Shown: piece after piece, positions 1 through 11,559 of the stretch
Layout: each line of letters begins with the position of its first letter
How positions within the stretch are numbered: position 1 is the first letter of the stretch
Assembly: GCA_000469685.2 (NCBI GenBank)
Contig: LS997564.1
Coordinates: forward strand, 2,122,983 to 2,186,982
Length of the DNA: 64,000 bases
Direction: 5' to 3'
Source of the DNA: Haemonchus contortus
Lineage: Eukaryota; Nematoda; Chromadorea; Rhabditida; Trichostrongylidae
Made by a program: the position numbers and the translations under genes
Notes under the pieces: model-generated
What the model was told of the DNA's origin: nothing
Database searches by the model: none
The model's input: only the letters and a program-made list of their open reading frames with translations

Positions 1-60
1 AGAGAGCGACCAGTACTGTGAGCGATTAAACGAACTGTACGAGTAGAACAAGTGACAGCT

Positions 61-96
61 GTGCATGTGTATGTGTGTGTATGTGTATGTGTTGGT
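61..96. repeat. GT/GTAT microsatellite
   Basis: Alternating TG with interspersed TATG steps. The open frame running through it (Val/Cys-Val repeats) is a by-product of the repeat. I see no gene in bases 1-800. Confidence 0.7.
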
Positions 97-805
97 ATGG
101 GAAGAGAAGTTGTTAGTAGCAGCGACGAGGGGGTGGCGATGTGCACAGGCGGCCGGCCATTCCGTAATTGGGTGGGGGTCGGGCGACAAAAGCTGCTGCG
201 CGCTCTCCCTTCTCTCGAGGTCAAAGCTGTATTGTACTATCTGATCGATCTACGTAGCTCTATCTTCCCGACTCCAATGTGGTCATACCATTTCCTTACT
301 GGTATGGAACCTTCACAGGCTATAAGCAACATGAAAAAAGCCTACAAACAATGCGACTAGTTGACGTCTGTGGGGGCGCGCGCCACTGTGAGAAACAGCT
401 CCCGTTGCTCGCTGCTAATCGGGCAACAACGTTTGTTCTACCATAGGACGCTCAACGGGGCCCAAATCCATGGCATACTTATCCGGCTGCCGTATGATGT
501 TTTGAGGGGGAAAGCTTCCTGCATTGAAATAACCGGCCCACACGCATAATACTGAAAAGCCGATTATTCCGCTTAAGCCGAACAAACAGCATAGACATTT
601 CATCAGAGGTTGATGGGGTTTCTCCTGCAATGTACTGGGCAGCCCCGATTGTTCACAAAACGATTTCCCAGCAAGCAGCAGCTCACCGGGGTCATTCGCT
701 TGATTTCAAATTCGGCTGCACTTTTCTAAAACGGCCTTCACACAGGGGACAACCAGACAGACACGAACAACCATAGAGGATACTTGTAGATAAGATTGTA
801 CGACC

Positions 806-1381
806 ATGGCGGTGATCGTATTTGATGCTTCTGAACTTCGACAATCGAATCGTTTAAGATTCTTCAAGGACAAAGTGTCGCTGTGGGAGGGAGAGGAACA
901 GATCGAGAGGAGGGTTGAGTGCTTACCCAAGCGGTAAGCTGGAATAAAAACGGTTAATGACTTGGCTAGCGATATGGTAGCCGTTAGTGACAGATTGAAT
1001 GCGATAGAAAGCATGGAAGGTCGCGAGTTGAAAGCCCTCGATGAGGGTTTGCGGTCAAGGACACCAACCCCCCACACACAGCAGCAGAAAGGGACTGTGC
1101 GCCCAGCACACATCATCAGCGCAGCCGACGAAATGCAGCCCGACCCCACTTATAGCCAACTGCTGAATACAGCCTACTACTGTACTGTATGCATGGTGGC
1201 GGCGAGAGATAGAGGGGAGACAGAGAGAGATGGCTGGCAGTTAATTATGCGCTCATGCTCATACTCCAAACAGCTCAACATCTCAAGTATGAGCACCGGG
1301 AAGGAGGGGCGACTAAGTAAATACATTAACGAGTCATTAGGTATGCAACTAAAACCAATTATGAAAACTCAAGAAGGTTAG
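806..1381 (+). CDS. unrecognised exon-like stretch, charged and helix-prone
   Basis: I do not recognise this. From an ATG at 806 the frame reads 43 codons rich in Glu, Arg and Lys (includes LRFFKDKVSLWEGEEQIERR) and then meets TAA. The TAA overlaps a good donor (GCG/GTAAGC). A 36-base segment, 934-969, begins GT and ends AG; removing it keeps the frame and continues into DMVAVSDRLNAIESMEGREL and onward. The product would look like a charged coiled-coil. A 36-base intron is very short even for a nematode, so this may equally be a decayed gene with one stop. The frame stays open to 1378, but composition after about 1,150 no longer looks coding. The long minus-strand frame over the same bases is treated as its shadow. 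Confidence 0.25.
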
Positions 1382-4300
1382 AGGAGCTGAACGTCCCAAA
1401 GTTTTGAAGTTGGATCTGGAAAGATAGGTTTTTTCCGCTGTTGCTCCGAAGACGAAGTTCTGGAGCATCTGGGAGAACTCTTGGAAGAACTATCGCCGAT
1501 ATCAAGAAAACCGTTCGAATATGGAAACACATATTGAATACGAGAAACCCGATTTACCAATTTTTCAGACTGAGACTATTCAGAATCAACTGGCTCCGCA
1601 TTTTCTCTGCTATTCCAAAGAATAACCGATTTTGCACCCACCCCATATAAAAGGATTAAGGCTGAGTCAATTGGGTGAATTATCTCGGATTAGGGGAGTG
1701 TTGGCTTCAAAGGAAACCTGTGACACAGTGGCTCCCATAGTGATCTTATCCAATTAGGTAGTAGGAGGGTTATTGATTTTTACCCAAACAGTCTGGAATT
1801 TTGGTCTTTCCAAAAAATCTCAAAAAGTGGTTTAGACTAGGTGGGCTGAGAGTTCATGCCCCACTACCCGATATTGATTTTATCAGTGATCAATATAGGC
1901 TGATAAGTAATGGGTGATAAGCGCGCTACCGTCGTATAAGAGGGAGGGTTAATGGTTGATAGGGTTAATTTGGGTCGCTATAGAGATTTATAATTGGACA
2001 GTAATGCATGACATCTCAAACAACTACTGAACATTAAGGTAGAGGTATAGGTACCAGCCTTATGACTCTACCCCATCACTGGCAGGATAACTTCTGATAG
2101 AAGACAAAAGATGATATCACTGGGTGAGTATCACTAAACTCCCTCATATTCTTCCTAATCGGCACTGGAAAGGCCATAGAAGAAATGGTTGAGCTTCACC
2201 ACTGAAGATCACATTTTACAAAAGTAAAGTAATCATGATATCAGGAGATAAGAGCATATATGAATTCAGAGGGAGAGTACGATGAAGAAAAAAAGTGGCT
2301 TGAGTACATATCAATACAATTTCTAAGGTCAACCATGATTTCACTGTTGTTCTCATTTATCATGGACGGTTACAGCGGCGTTTCTCCATAGTGCGATGAC
2401 CGTTCCCTTTAGAGAACAACTTTGTAAATGGCATTTCTTTTCACATTTAAAAATGTAAGTAGAAGTTTTAGTAGTAGAAAGATTAAGATGAATTGAACGA
2501 AAAAATCGCATAAAGTAGCTGAAGCCGCAGGATAGTACTGCATCGGTATTCTGGAGTAAATTAGTCAGCCCTGGGAGCGATCTTACCTATCTAATGGGAA
2601 AAGCACAGATAGCTATTTCTACTTTCTACGTAAATTTAGGTACTTTGTAAGAATTAGCTATGAACCTCTGAGAAGGGGCGCTTCATGCCTCGGTTCGGCT
2701 AAGAACAAGATGCACTCTCGCACGAAGTGGGAACCCAGCAGGAAAGTGTGGCCTTGGATCAGCTGTAGACAAAAAAAAACAAAAAAAAAAATGAAAAAGT
2801 GAAGAAAAGCGTGTAGAAGAATGAACGAATGCAATCGAAGGGAAGGTAAATAGTTACACAGTTTGTTGGAGATGTCACTGTAGATAAGAAAGTAGTAGGT
2901 ACAAGCTTCTTCTGACTCCAACATAGTAACGGGGCGGGGCCAAGAAGCGAGGGGGAGGAGATGGAAAGGCCAACTCCATGGACTATGGTAAGAAAAATGG
3001 CGTCCCCGACCACTTTTCCGCACAGTTCTGTCATGAGTATAAAGAGGCACCTGAGATCAGCGTGGGAGGCTTTGAGGATGACCTCTCGCCATAGGCAAGC
3101 TCGAGGTTCGGAACGTCTCTGAACGGCCCTGACGTCTAATCTGGCCATAGCATATTTAGAACTATTCTCATACTTCGTAGTTGATGGTCGTAAGCCTTAG
3201 CCTAAGCTTCAAACGTAGAATCTATTGCGACATGTAAACGGATATTAGGAAAATACAAAATACATGGCGTATACAAAAGAGAACGATCAATATGGGAAGC
3301 CTTATCTATTAACCTTGATCCGTCATTCGGGAACGGGTACAAGATGGAGTTGCACTACTTTGAAGCAATGGATCGAAGTATCTCAAGCGTAAATGGTTGG
3401 TGACCGACATTGGAGTCACCACCAAGCGCACTAGTGATGCTACCTGTTGTGCGCCCCAAAAGATGAACTGTGATAAGAAGTAAACAGATGATGAGAGAAC
3501 TACTACGTGAAGCACCTGATCAATAAAAACCAAAGCAATCGAATCAGGGTCAGCATCAGGCTGAAAAAAACCGCGGGTAAAACAGGCTTGAGACCATTGA
3601 AGCCCAAGTTTTTTCCCGCATTACAATGGGAAGTTGTAGTGAAACTCGTGGGCTTGTCTGAAGAGCTAATAGGACTCCTTTGATAGTAAGCTTCATAATA
3701 GTATATTTACTCGAGTAAAATATGCTGCTCGTGCCTAAATTACGATGGGCATGCTGTAAAAATCGTGACAGGGGTCAAGTGTCTTATGAGAAAGTGCGGC
3801 CGAGTGACCAGGTAGCGGATGGAAGGGAATCACGAGTATAGGAAATTAGCAATGCAACCAGACCATTAACGGAATGGATTTTCGGTTTCAGTATCTCTCA
3901 CTGACCCTGAAGGCACTGAAGGCAACTAGAGGAATCTAACTCTTCCACTTGCAGCAAATCTAGGAGGAGCTGAATGTAACAGAAGTTCGTGACCATTTCT
4001 TGCAGTTCAAACTCAATTCACCTGGGCACAAAATGCTCAAGAGGGGCGGGGAGGGGGGGGGGATGGAAGAGTGCGCCTGATTAATCATGAATATTTTTAC
4101 TCAAGTAATAGGTACAGATTGTAGCAACATCTGTCATAGTACTGCTCAGAATATACCGTATTTTTGAACATCACTGAAGAAAGTAAAAGTCGATAATAAA
4201 TTGCTTTGTTATGTGCCACGAAAACCTTCCCTACTCGAAAGCCAAGAAAAATCTTGAACAATTTCGGAATTTTCAGAGTTTTAACCCTGGAAAAATTAAT

Positions 4301-5172
4301 GCGAAAGGTAGAATCTAGCGAACGATTAGTCAAGGGTTTCTCAATCACCAAAATAACTCTGGTAGCGATGTACTGACCAAAAGTGAGTAACAGGTAATAA
4401 AATCCGATTTGGATCGTGATGATGGAGCCTTCACCGACTATTTTCATCTTAATTACGATATTACATCTTATTGCGATATGATATTTCAATTCTATTATAA
4501 AAACCCTGAAGTTCGAGCGAAGCAAAACAGGTGGGACTCCAACCTAAGACTAGACTTCCCGAGCAGCGCAGTTTCCAATTGAACGGAAGAGAACCATCCT
4601 TGACCAAAGCAAAGTGCGGTCATATACCATACCTTTACGTTAGGAAACCAAAATTTAAAAAACGTTTTCCTGAAATGACCTCAGAAAGAAGACAAAACTA
4701 GACAGGTAAAAATAAAAAAAAATAGCATAATGGGAACATGAAGGGATCGATGAACGCTTGGAAAATCTGAAATAGTCTGAAGTTCTCGTGATGGGTTCAG
4801 GGTGTGGCCAGCAGGGTGTTTCCTCGTTCGCTCGCCGAAAGCATGGTCGAGCAGACCGTTTGCGTAACCTTGACTGTACCATTGCAATAGCTTTCGTCAG
4901 TCCATCATGGTTTCGACGAAACAGCTGGGGAATGAGTTTGCACGGAACCTATGAGAGATTGGCAACAGCCAGATATTGTTGAGGTTGCGGAAAAATCCCA
5001 GGAAACTGCTAAGTAGTTAACAAATTTGCTCCCGAAAATTCTGGATATTGATGCTTTTGGGTCTCCATGAGCAGCACCTTGTCTGCTTCACTTGGGAAAG
5101 AGTGAATACCGTAACCTTCCCGTCCCAATCCTAATGTCGGTTAGTGTTTCTCATGTTTCGCCATTATTGCAG
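1382..5172. other. no recognisable gene
   Basis: AT-rich sequence with stop codons in all frames and short chance frames only. It holds a G-rich run near 4,046-4,062 and A-tracts near 2,770-2,790. The 142-codon minus frame at 4,097-4,525 is Ile/Phe/Tyr-rich, as expected from AT-rich noise. Confidence 0.5.
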
Positions 5173-5265
5173 GTTGTTGTGACCCTGAACGCCTACGTTG
5201 AAAAGAACACCGCATGTATCATCAAAGCTGCTACTAACAAATTGAGCAACACGGGTCAGAGCTGG
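5173..5265 (+). CDS. unrecognised candidate exon
   Basis: Thirty-one codons in phase 0 (VVVTLNAYVEKNTACIIKAA and onward) lie between a pyrimidine-rich acceptor (ATTATTGCAG) and a donor GTAATT. Family unknown. It could belong with the exon-like stretch beginning at 5602, but the phases do not settle this. Confidence 0.2.
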
Positions 5266-5601
5266 GTAATTTTGTCCAATTACCTGTTAGTTGTAGCTAT
5301 TAGTTGTAGACGTCTTTGAAAAGGACAGGGATAGAGAGATTCTGCCATGGGTGCATCGAGTAAGGGAATATGAACCTCGTCTATACTTGGAATCGAATCC
5401 GGATATAGAGCAATTCTAAAACAAAAATTGATCCAATGTAGGACCAAAAAAAGACACATGGACAATCGATCCCAAACGCGTAAAATCGATATTCCCCTAC
5501 AAATCAGTGCCCCACTAAAAAAGAAAGATCATGCAAAAGGTGATGAAGGTATATAGTGGGAAAAGTCTATTATTCTTGTTACTATTTGATTTTTGCGTCA
5601 G

Positions 5602-5834
5602 CACCATTCCCAGAAGTGGAACTAGGTTACACGAGGGACATAGGAAGGGGTCGAGGGCTACACCGAGAGCCTTACGATTGTCTTGAGATCCCAAACTCAG
5701 GCCAAGACACTTTGAAAGCTTTCCTGTGGCACGAACATGATCAGGTGCTATCATTGAGTACGATAGGAGAACACTCTTCATCATTATCTGCTAAACCTCT
5801 GGTGACAGTGCAATCATTAGATAATACTTTATAG
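5602..5834 (+). CDS. unrecognised candidate terminal exon
   Basis: After an acceptor (TTTTTGCGTCAG) an open frame encodes APFPEVELGYTRDIGRGRGL and about 55 further residues of mixed composition to a stop at 5,832-5,834. There is no family I can name. An antisense frame of similar length exists, so strand is uncertain. Confidence 0.18.
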
Positions 5835-7757
5835 ATGTTTCCTGCATCGAATTCTTCAAAAAGATCGATTTTTGAAGAGGAAAGAAAGAGAATAAGGTAG
5901 AAATAGATAGAAATAAAGTTTAAACGGAAAATAGAGATGTTCATAGCAGAATGCCATGTGCATATGAAAAATAAACAAAAAAGGAAAAGGAAGTTGACAT
6001 AAGAGAGTGGGACAGAAGTTGGGACTCACAAGCGACGATGTTCCTGTGAAGACTCAGGAATAGCTTAGCTTCCTCGACGAGTCATAACAGGTCAGTTCAG
6101 TTAAGCTTTATTTGTTGGGTAAGAATGGGGTTAGGGTAAACAATTAGTTACCCAAACATAGCAAATTAATTGCGCACCACAACTTCTCGCAACGAAACTT
6201 CGAAAAACTGCTCTCAATGCGATGAAATCTGTATAAAAATAAAGTATGAAACTTTAGCAAGCTTTACGATTTGAACCATTTCATCGAAGAGCTTAGATGA
6301 CGCGCAAAATCGATAAACGTTCAAAAGTATGAACGGAAGGGCTAGTTGAAAGGTCTTATTGTAAGAAGTGGTGGCGGGATCTGAAACGATAACGATTCTG
6401 GGACTTGTACATAATTTCGAAGCCAAAATATGAGGTAAGCTGTTCTATATGCTCGTCAACAAACGATTGACGACTCAGGAGGGTCTGTGTTCTTCTTGGA
6501 TTAGGGTCGTTTTGTATCGGCACAGACGAAAACTTCACATCATGTACGGTACTCTGCTAGCTTTTCCAGCACATTCTATCACCTGCCAGATGTTACTGGA
6601 AAAGTAGTGTGAAGAAAGAAAAGCGGTTCCCATAAGTGGAATCACTGAGAGCTCCAAGCCTCCGACTGCTCTGATAACCCAGCCGAACTGGAAGACCAGG
6701 AAAGGAGTCAAGTGAAATAACCGCACGAACATAAATATGTCAGGCACCTGAGTAAAATTATGTACGATGTGTTCGTCTGCCTTGGACAGAAGGAGCTCAC
6801 AGTTCGATTTCCGTATTTTTTGTGTAGAGGGGAGTCTGTAACGATTCTGGTCCTTCTATTGCCATAAATACATTCTATTACGAACTTCAAAATAAGCGAT
6901 AATGATACTTTTCGAAATTTTTGGCCTGCAACCAATAGCAAGTACCGTGGCAAGTTTCTGAATTCCGAGCTCTTATATAAAACATGCACGAAAGCGGTAT
7001 TAAATACGGATACTTCTATGTATCTATCTTCTAAATTATTCACACCTCTGAGTGCATGAATTAAATAAATACCGCATCATTGGAACCTGAAAAGAATAGA
7101 ATTAAATGTTAGATGAAAAGTTTCTTTTTTGATAAGTATTTCCAGGTATTTTTCATTCTCATGAACGGCTGCGTATCGCTCAATTCCGCATAATCATATG
7201 TATCTAGAGCTTATCTTGCAGTATATAGAATTTTACTTTTATCACGAAATATAAGATTTTTCAAATATCATTGTTCTTGAGAGCTGAGTGATGTTTCTGG
7301 AGCCCACCGTCATGAACTCTGTATCACCCTCTAACACAGAGCATGGGTGCTTTCAGGTATGACCAAACACGGCTTGTAAGCAACACAAACTGCTCAATGT
7401 CCATTTGCGACGATCGGGTTTTGATTTGAGACCGTGACCGAACGTCGACAAAAGCTATCGGGGAACATAAGGTGGAGTGAGCCATTCAGTAGCGAAATGT
7501 AAACACAAGAGCACAGTGTAGATGGGCTAGAAGCCTCAGGGATCAGACATGTGACACAAAAATGAGAGAAATTCAGAAAACCCCCATCTTTATGCTGTAC
7601 CTCTCCCTATGTTCTGAAGAAGTGAGCCTTCTTTTGGTAACGCTGAGAAAAAAGTCAAACCTCTACTGGCTTTGATAAACTGGAAAAAAGTAACCTTGAC
7701 GTATTTCGAGAACAAGGTTGATGGCCATGTTGCAGCTACAGTCTTCTCGAGCTGCAC
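5835..7757. other. no recognisable gene
   Basis: AT-rich sequence with no exon I can support on either strand and no repeat recognised elsewhere in the window. Confidence 0.45.
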
Positions 7758-7765
7758 AGAGCATG

Positions 7766-8024
7766 GGGTGTGGTGCATTAGGAACGAAATGATCGCGTCG
7801 CGTTGAGAGGGGCGCCGCGCGCGAAAGAATGTAGCAGGATGCAGCAGTAGGTAAGAGATACAAGAACAAAAGTAATATTAGTAGAATTATGCATAAAGTA
7901 ATGATCGCATATCGATTAAGCTGTATGAAGAACGCTAGAGCTGTAATAACGGCAAATGAGTGGTCCACGACAGCCGCGTGCGACGAATCGATTACCCAAA
8001 ATCGTTCCTAACGCCCGTCTCCCC
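7766..8024. mobile_element. non-autonomous inverted-repeat element (MULE-like MITE), copy 1
   Basis: A 259-bp element starts GGGTGTGG and ends GTCTCCCC, flanked by a perfect 8-bp duplication AGAGCATG (7,758-7,765 and 8,025-8,032). The ends are imperfect inverted repeats sharing the internal block AGTAGGAACG (written GCATTAGGAACG at the left end of this copy). It has no coding capacity. The same sequence, in the same orientation, occurs at 31,315-31,561 and as a left half at 24,744-24,837. An 8-9 bp target duplication is the hallmark of Mutator-like elements; that assignment is inference from duplication length only. Confidence 0.75.
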
Positions 8025-8032
8025 AGAGCATG

Positions 8033-9726
8033 GAGAGCATGGGAGGGGGTAATGGACAATACTGCACACGTTTCACATACCATTTTACTTAATTCCGTAC
8101 TCTTTCTGATTCTGCTCCGAGACCAGATGGAACACTCTCGAGCAGAACCATAGTTCGGTAGCAGTCAGGGAGGTGTTCATTGCTAGAACTTAGTGTCTGA
8201 CCTGAAGGAAAAAACGGGGATGATTTTTCAATACAGAGTGCAAAGAATGAGCATAACATAGGAGTGAGATAGCAGAATAGAAAAGGGATTAAAAAAACGC
8301 ATTGTACAGAATTCTACGAAATTCTGTGTATCAGCCAGTGAAAAGTCTATATAATATGTCTCGCGAGACAGAAAGCAACGCGTTTATTTCCAGTGCAAAT
8401 AATTCCCCGGCAGAATTTCGATTCTGGGCTCAATCGTTGCCTCTAGATGCCCGCAGTGGCTCGATATGCATCATATGGGCTCTGACCGTAATCTGTTGGT
8501 AGAATAGGTTCTAAATGAGTGCTTTCAAGGACCAAAAAATAAAATATGGCAGAAGGGAGTCGAGCACAGAGTTTTTTGAGTACGAGGTAAATGCCAATTG
8601 AATGTTATTGTTGCCAACATTGTTTGAATTTCACCATAAAAATTCATACATGTTACTTATAAGTAATTGCTCAATCAATCATAAAAATGCGGATTTTTCA
8701 AGCTAACAAGATCCCTCCCTAATGGTATAAACAAACCACGGCTTCAGACAACTTCAGCTTTGTCCCGGCGAGGCACTGTAGGCATTGTTACACAAGAAGA
8801 GATACTGTAATAAGAGCTTTCTCTGTGAATGAGCTGTTATCTTGATATAAAGCTTAGTGTCTTTGATATTCTATAGGCAGTTGAAGCCCCGAATCTGAAA
8901 AACCCGTAGAACAATCTATGCCCTGTCCAGACTGCCATCCTCCCCGCTCACTTAAATTCTAGAGCAAAGTGAACTGTAGCGATTGTCTAACCAGTGTCTT
9001 TGGGCGAGTAACTGTCAAAGATGGCTACCAACAACCTTCCACATACTATTCCATGGGAGTGGTTACTGTTCGAGGTCGATTTTTCACTTAAATAGGTAGT
9101 GTTGGGTATTATATATGATTCCTTTCCTCTAGTCTCGTTTTTTCAAATAGCAGTCTGTCATGTATAGCGCTTCCATTCATCTGAGGGGTCATTCGGTGAC
9201 CTCTCCTATTTCCTACAGTATCCGTCATTAGCAGAATGCTTTGTCTTTGTCTTTTGACACTCAGCAAGGTGCTCCTAAGTGGTCTGCCGGAAATGAAGGT
9301 GAGCTCGATGATTGGACGTACCATCGGCTTTTCCTTTTGCATAGCTATTGAGCCCGACCATGCTTGACACCAATAAAACGGGCCACCTAATTGATGGTAT
9401 GGTTCAGCAATACACTAGTGTAGACAGTATCTGGTACACATATGTTTTTAAGACTTCTGGGTGATATCTATTGCTATTGTACCCTCTATTCACTTTCTGC
9501 ATAGGTCAGCAGCAACATTGGATCCACACTGATGTTTTTTGCACAGGAATTTTGATTCTGGCAGATCTACCACATCAAGTTGTAAGATTGAAGGATAGAA
9601 GATGCTCTTCACTCTACTTCCAGATGGTGTTTTCTAGATAGCTTGGATCTTAGGCTAAATATGTGCAAAGATGTATCAATGGAGACTATGAAATGCCAGT
9701 TTTAAATCAGAACCTCGCAAAACTTT
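8033..9726. other. no recognisable gene
   Basis: No exon, RNA gene or repeat could be supported here. Short frames near 8,302-8,502 and 9,109-9,342 lack splice context and recognisable composition. Confidence 0.45.
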
Positions 9727-9810
9727 TGCTCCATGGGAGGATCGAACTCCCGACCTCGGCATTTCTCAATCTTATAAGTACCACGCGCTAACCAACTGCG
9801 CCAATGGAGC
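9727..9810 (-). tRNA. tRNA-Ile(UAU) with a 10-nt intron
   Basis: Read on the minus strand, the 84-nt gene folds as a cloverleaf. The 7-bp acceptor is GCTCCAT/ATGGAGC with discriminator A. The D-arm contains the A-box TGGCGCAGTTGG. The anticodon loop is CTTATA-A and the T-arm GGGAG/CTCCC contains the B-box. The anticodon stem TGGTA/TGCCG closes only if ten bases (AGATTGAGAA) after position 37 are removed as an intron, its usual place in eukaryotes; eukaryotic tRNA-Ile(UAU) genes commonly have one. A run of T follows less directly than in the right-hand array. It is divergent from the tRNA-Asn at 9,917. Confidence 0.93.
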
Positions 9811-9916
9811 ACGTTTGCGATAACATCGTGAGTAGTGACAATTTCAGTGCATTCAAAATCACAGTTGTTCGCAAGGAGGGATGGAAAAAAGGCAAAACCG
9901 AAGAGCCAGCCGCAGC

Positions 9917-9936
9917 GCTTCCGTGGCGCAATAGGC

Positions 9937-9972
<36 letters not shown>

Positions 9973-9989
9973 GAGCCCACCCGGGAGCG
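9917..9989 (+). tRNA. tRNA-Asn(GUU)
   Basis: A 73-nt cloverleaf: acceptor GCTTCCG/CGGGAGC with one T-G pair, D-stem GCGC, anticodon loop CTGTTAA, T-arm GGTGG/CCACC, discriminator G. No intron. The sequence is identical to most minus-strand copies in the array at 58.8-64.0 kb and to 28,602-28,674. Its 5' end is 106 bp from the 5' end of the divergent tRNA-Ile, close to the 115-bp divergent spacing in the long array units, so the two sites share an arrangement though not an obvious spacer sequence. Confidence 0.96.
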
Positions 9990-10093
9990 AAAGTTTTGCA
10001 CATTGCTCTTTTTCTCAAGTTGTTGAGTTCAGCAACGGATAAAACGGAGCATAGTCAGACAACGTTTTTGGGGTACTGTCATTTGCTGAGGAG

Positions 10094-10250
10094 TCACGAA
10101 GAGGATCTCGTAGAGGAACTACTAGCAGTTGGCATTCGACCTTGTAGGTTAAATTCATCATGAGGTACACATTTCCAACATGTTGCAAGTTTTCGAGTCT
10201 TCTTCATTGGTGCACCCCCTATAAACACCTGGCGCAACAAACAAAGCTTC
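10094..10250 (-). CDS. candidate 3'-terminal exon of an unrecognised minus-strand gene
   Basis: Minus strand. After an acceptor TCGATTGCAG the frame (phase 1) runs about 51 codons to TGA, encoding KLCLLRQVFIGGAPMKKTRK, a CWKC motif, and a Ser/Thr-rich tail ending STRSSS. Another frame from the same acceptor is open for 30 codons, so the reading is uncertain. It may be the end of the gene represented by the exon at 11,187-11,498. Confidence 0.25.
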
Positions 10251-11186
10251 CTGCAATCGAGAAAAATCAGTGTTTTAGGCTCACATCGGCCAAACATTTA
10301 CTGTGGGTTCTCCGAGGACAAACCACCAGCGGCTGATCGTACAATAATTATAGAATAAGAGCATTGAAACCATTCCCTAGGGCCTTGGAAGAGAGAGGGG
10401 TGGGAGGAGGAATGACCTTTCGGCTGCAACGTGTAGCAGCAAAGTTCTGCAACGTCAACAAAGTTCACTTCAATATAGAGAAGTGACCTTTCGGTCACAA
10501 AGAGAGGGACCGGAGGTATGCAGGACTCTCATGAGCGATTTCTCTGGACAGGAAGGATCCAGTCCTCCTGCATGTCGCCTTCGTTATCTGAAGACATAGC
10601 CTTCCTCCATCAATGAAGTGTAGGTGAAGATGTTCCATACGAAAATCAGTTGGTTAATAGTACTTGCGTAGACACCAGCATCGAAGCAAACACTCTTATC
10701 ACCAAATCAATCGTCACCTCTCATCTGAATATTGAGAAGCGGCTCATTCTCTTTTTCAACAATGTGGCTGTTTGAAATGCACTTTTCATTGCAGTGTGGT
10801 GTTTTGAAGTGCTTATCACTTCCGGGAAATGAATTTTATCACAATGTTACCGAGATAGGGGCAGTTTAGTTGAGTCTGGGAATCAACCCAAAGCTCTCGC
10901 TTTTGCTCTTTTACTTACCATTGTGTTGTTCCCGTTTGACAAGCTAGGCCTACTGCCTATGCTGGACCATACCACCCATAATCACACTTATCATTCACAT
11001 CAATCATTCCAAGCGGAGGGGAGCATTGCTGGAAAGGTCATCACGGACAGTCTCCACCGTTCTGATAGGGAAGTTCACTTTCTTATAACCTATAACGACC
11101 GTATAGTATTGATTTCACTTATATGTGTACGATTTCAACGAAAGCACAAAACTTTACACCATTCATATCACTCAGGCCAGACTCAC

Positions 11187-11498
11187 TTTGATGACTATTT
11201 TCAGGTTCCCACGCATTTGACTTTCATATAGAGATCCTTTCCACATGTTCTGTTCATTTGACATGAATCGCTCCAAACCAGACTTAAAACTTGAACCCAT
11301 TTGCTTTCGCGAGAAGTGGCTTGGAGCTTGAGTCTTCTTCTTTCCACCGGATGGATTCGTTTTTCTGACGTCATCGAAATTCTTATCCGAGCCATAAAAA
11401 GGCGCTGTCAGTATTATATTGTCGTTGGAACCAACAGTAAAGAAATGTTTCTTCATCAACTCCACTCTTTCGCGCTCTACCTGTTTTGCTTCCTCTTT
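11187..11498 (-). CDS. candidate internal exon, unrecognised gene
   Basis: Minus strand, about 100 codons of well-mixed, charged composition: KEEAKQVERERVELMKKHFF, then a segment with TAPFYGSDKNFDDV and KTNPSGGKKK. The lower-coordinate end is a strong donor, GTGAGT, directly after NLKIVIK. The upstream boundary is unclear: the acceptor-like CGTCACAG near 11,520 would place TGA at the junction, so the acceptor must lie slightly inside. A further open stretch on this strand near 11,690-11,800 (KEQMGLLLSQSTGEPPVAYS) may be an earlier exon. I cannot name the family. Confidence 0.35.
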
Positions 11499-11527
11499 CC
11501 GATTATTAGTGGATCACTGTGACGAAA

Positions 11528-11559
11528 GGAGGAGGGGGAGGGGGGAGGGGGGGGGGGGG
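11528..11559 (+). repeat. G-run with G-quadruplex potential
   Basis: Successive runs of 5, 6 and 12 or more G separated by single A; enough G-tracts to form an intramolecular quadruplex. It lies between possible exons of the minus-strand gene, where it would be transcribed as poly-C. Confidence 0.55.

Noticed and set aside
706..1149. 147-codon minus-strand frame
   Set aside because: Shadow of the more coding-like plus-strand frame from 806.
2759..3148. Two overlapping 130-codon minus-strand frames
   Set aside because: End in a poly-A/T tract giving Phe runs; no family or splice support.
4097..4525. 142-codon minus-strand frame
   Set aside because: Ile/Phe/Tyr/Lys-rich composition expected of AT-rich non-coding DNA; no domain, no splice sites.
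9788..10018. Frame with RTTNLSVNSRTRCLLRHGSA on the minus strand
   Set aside because: Antisense of the plus-strand tRNA-Asn at 9,917-9,989.
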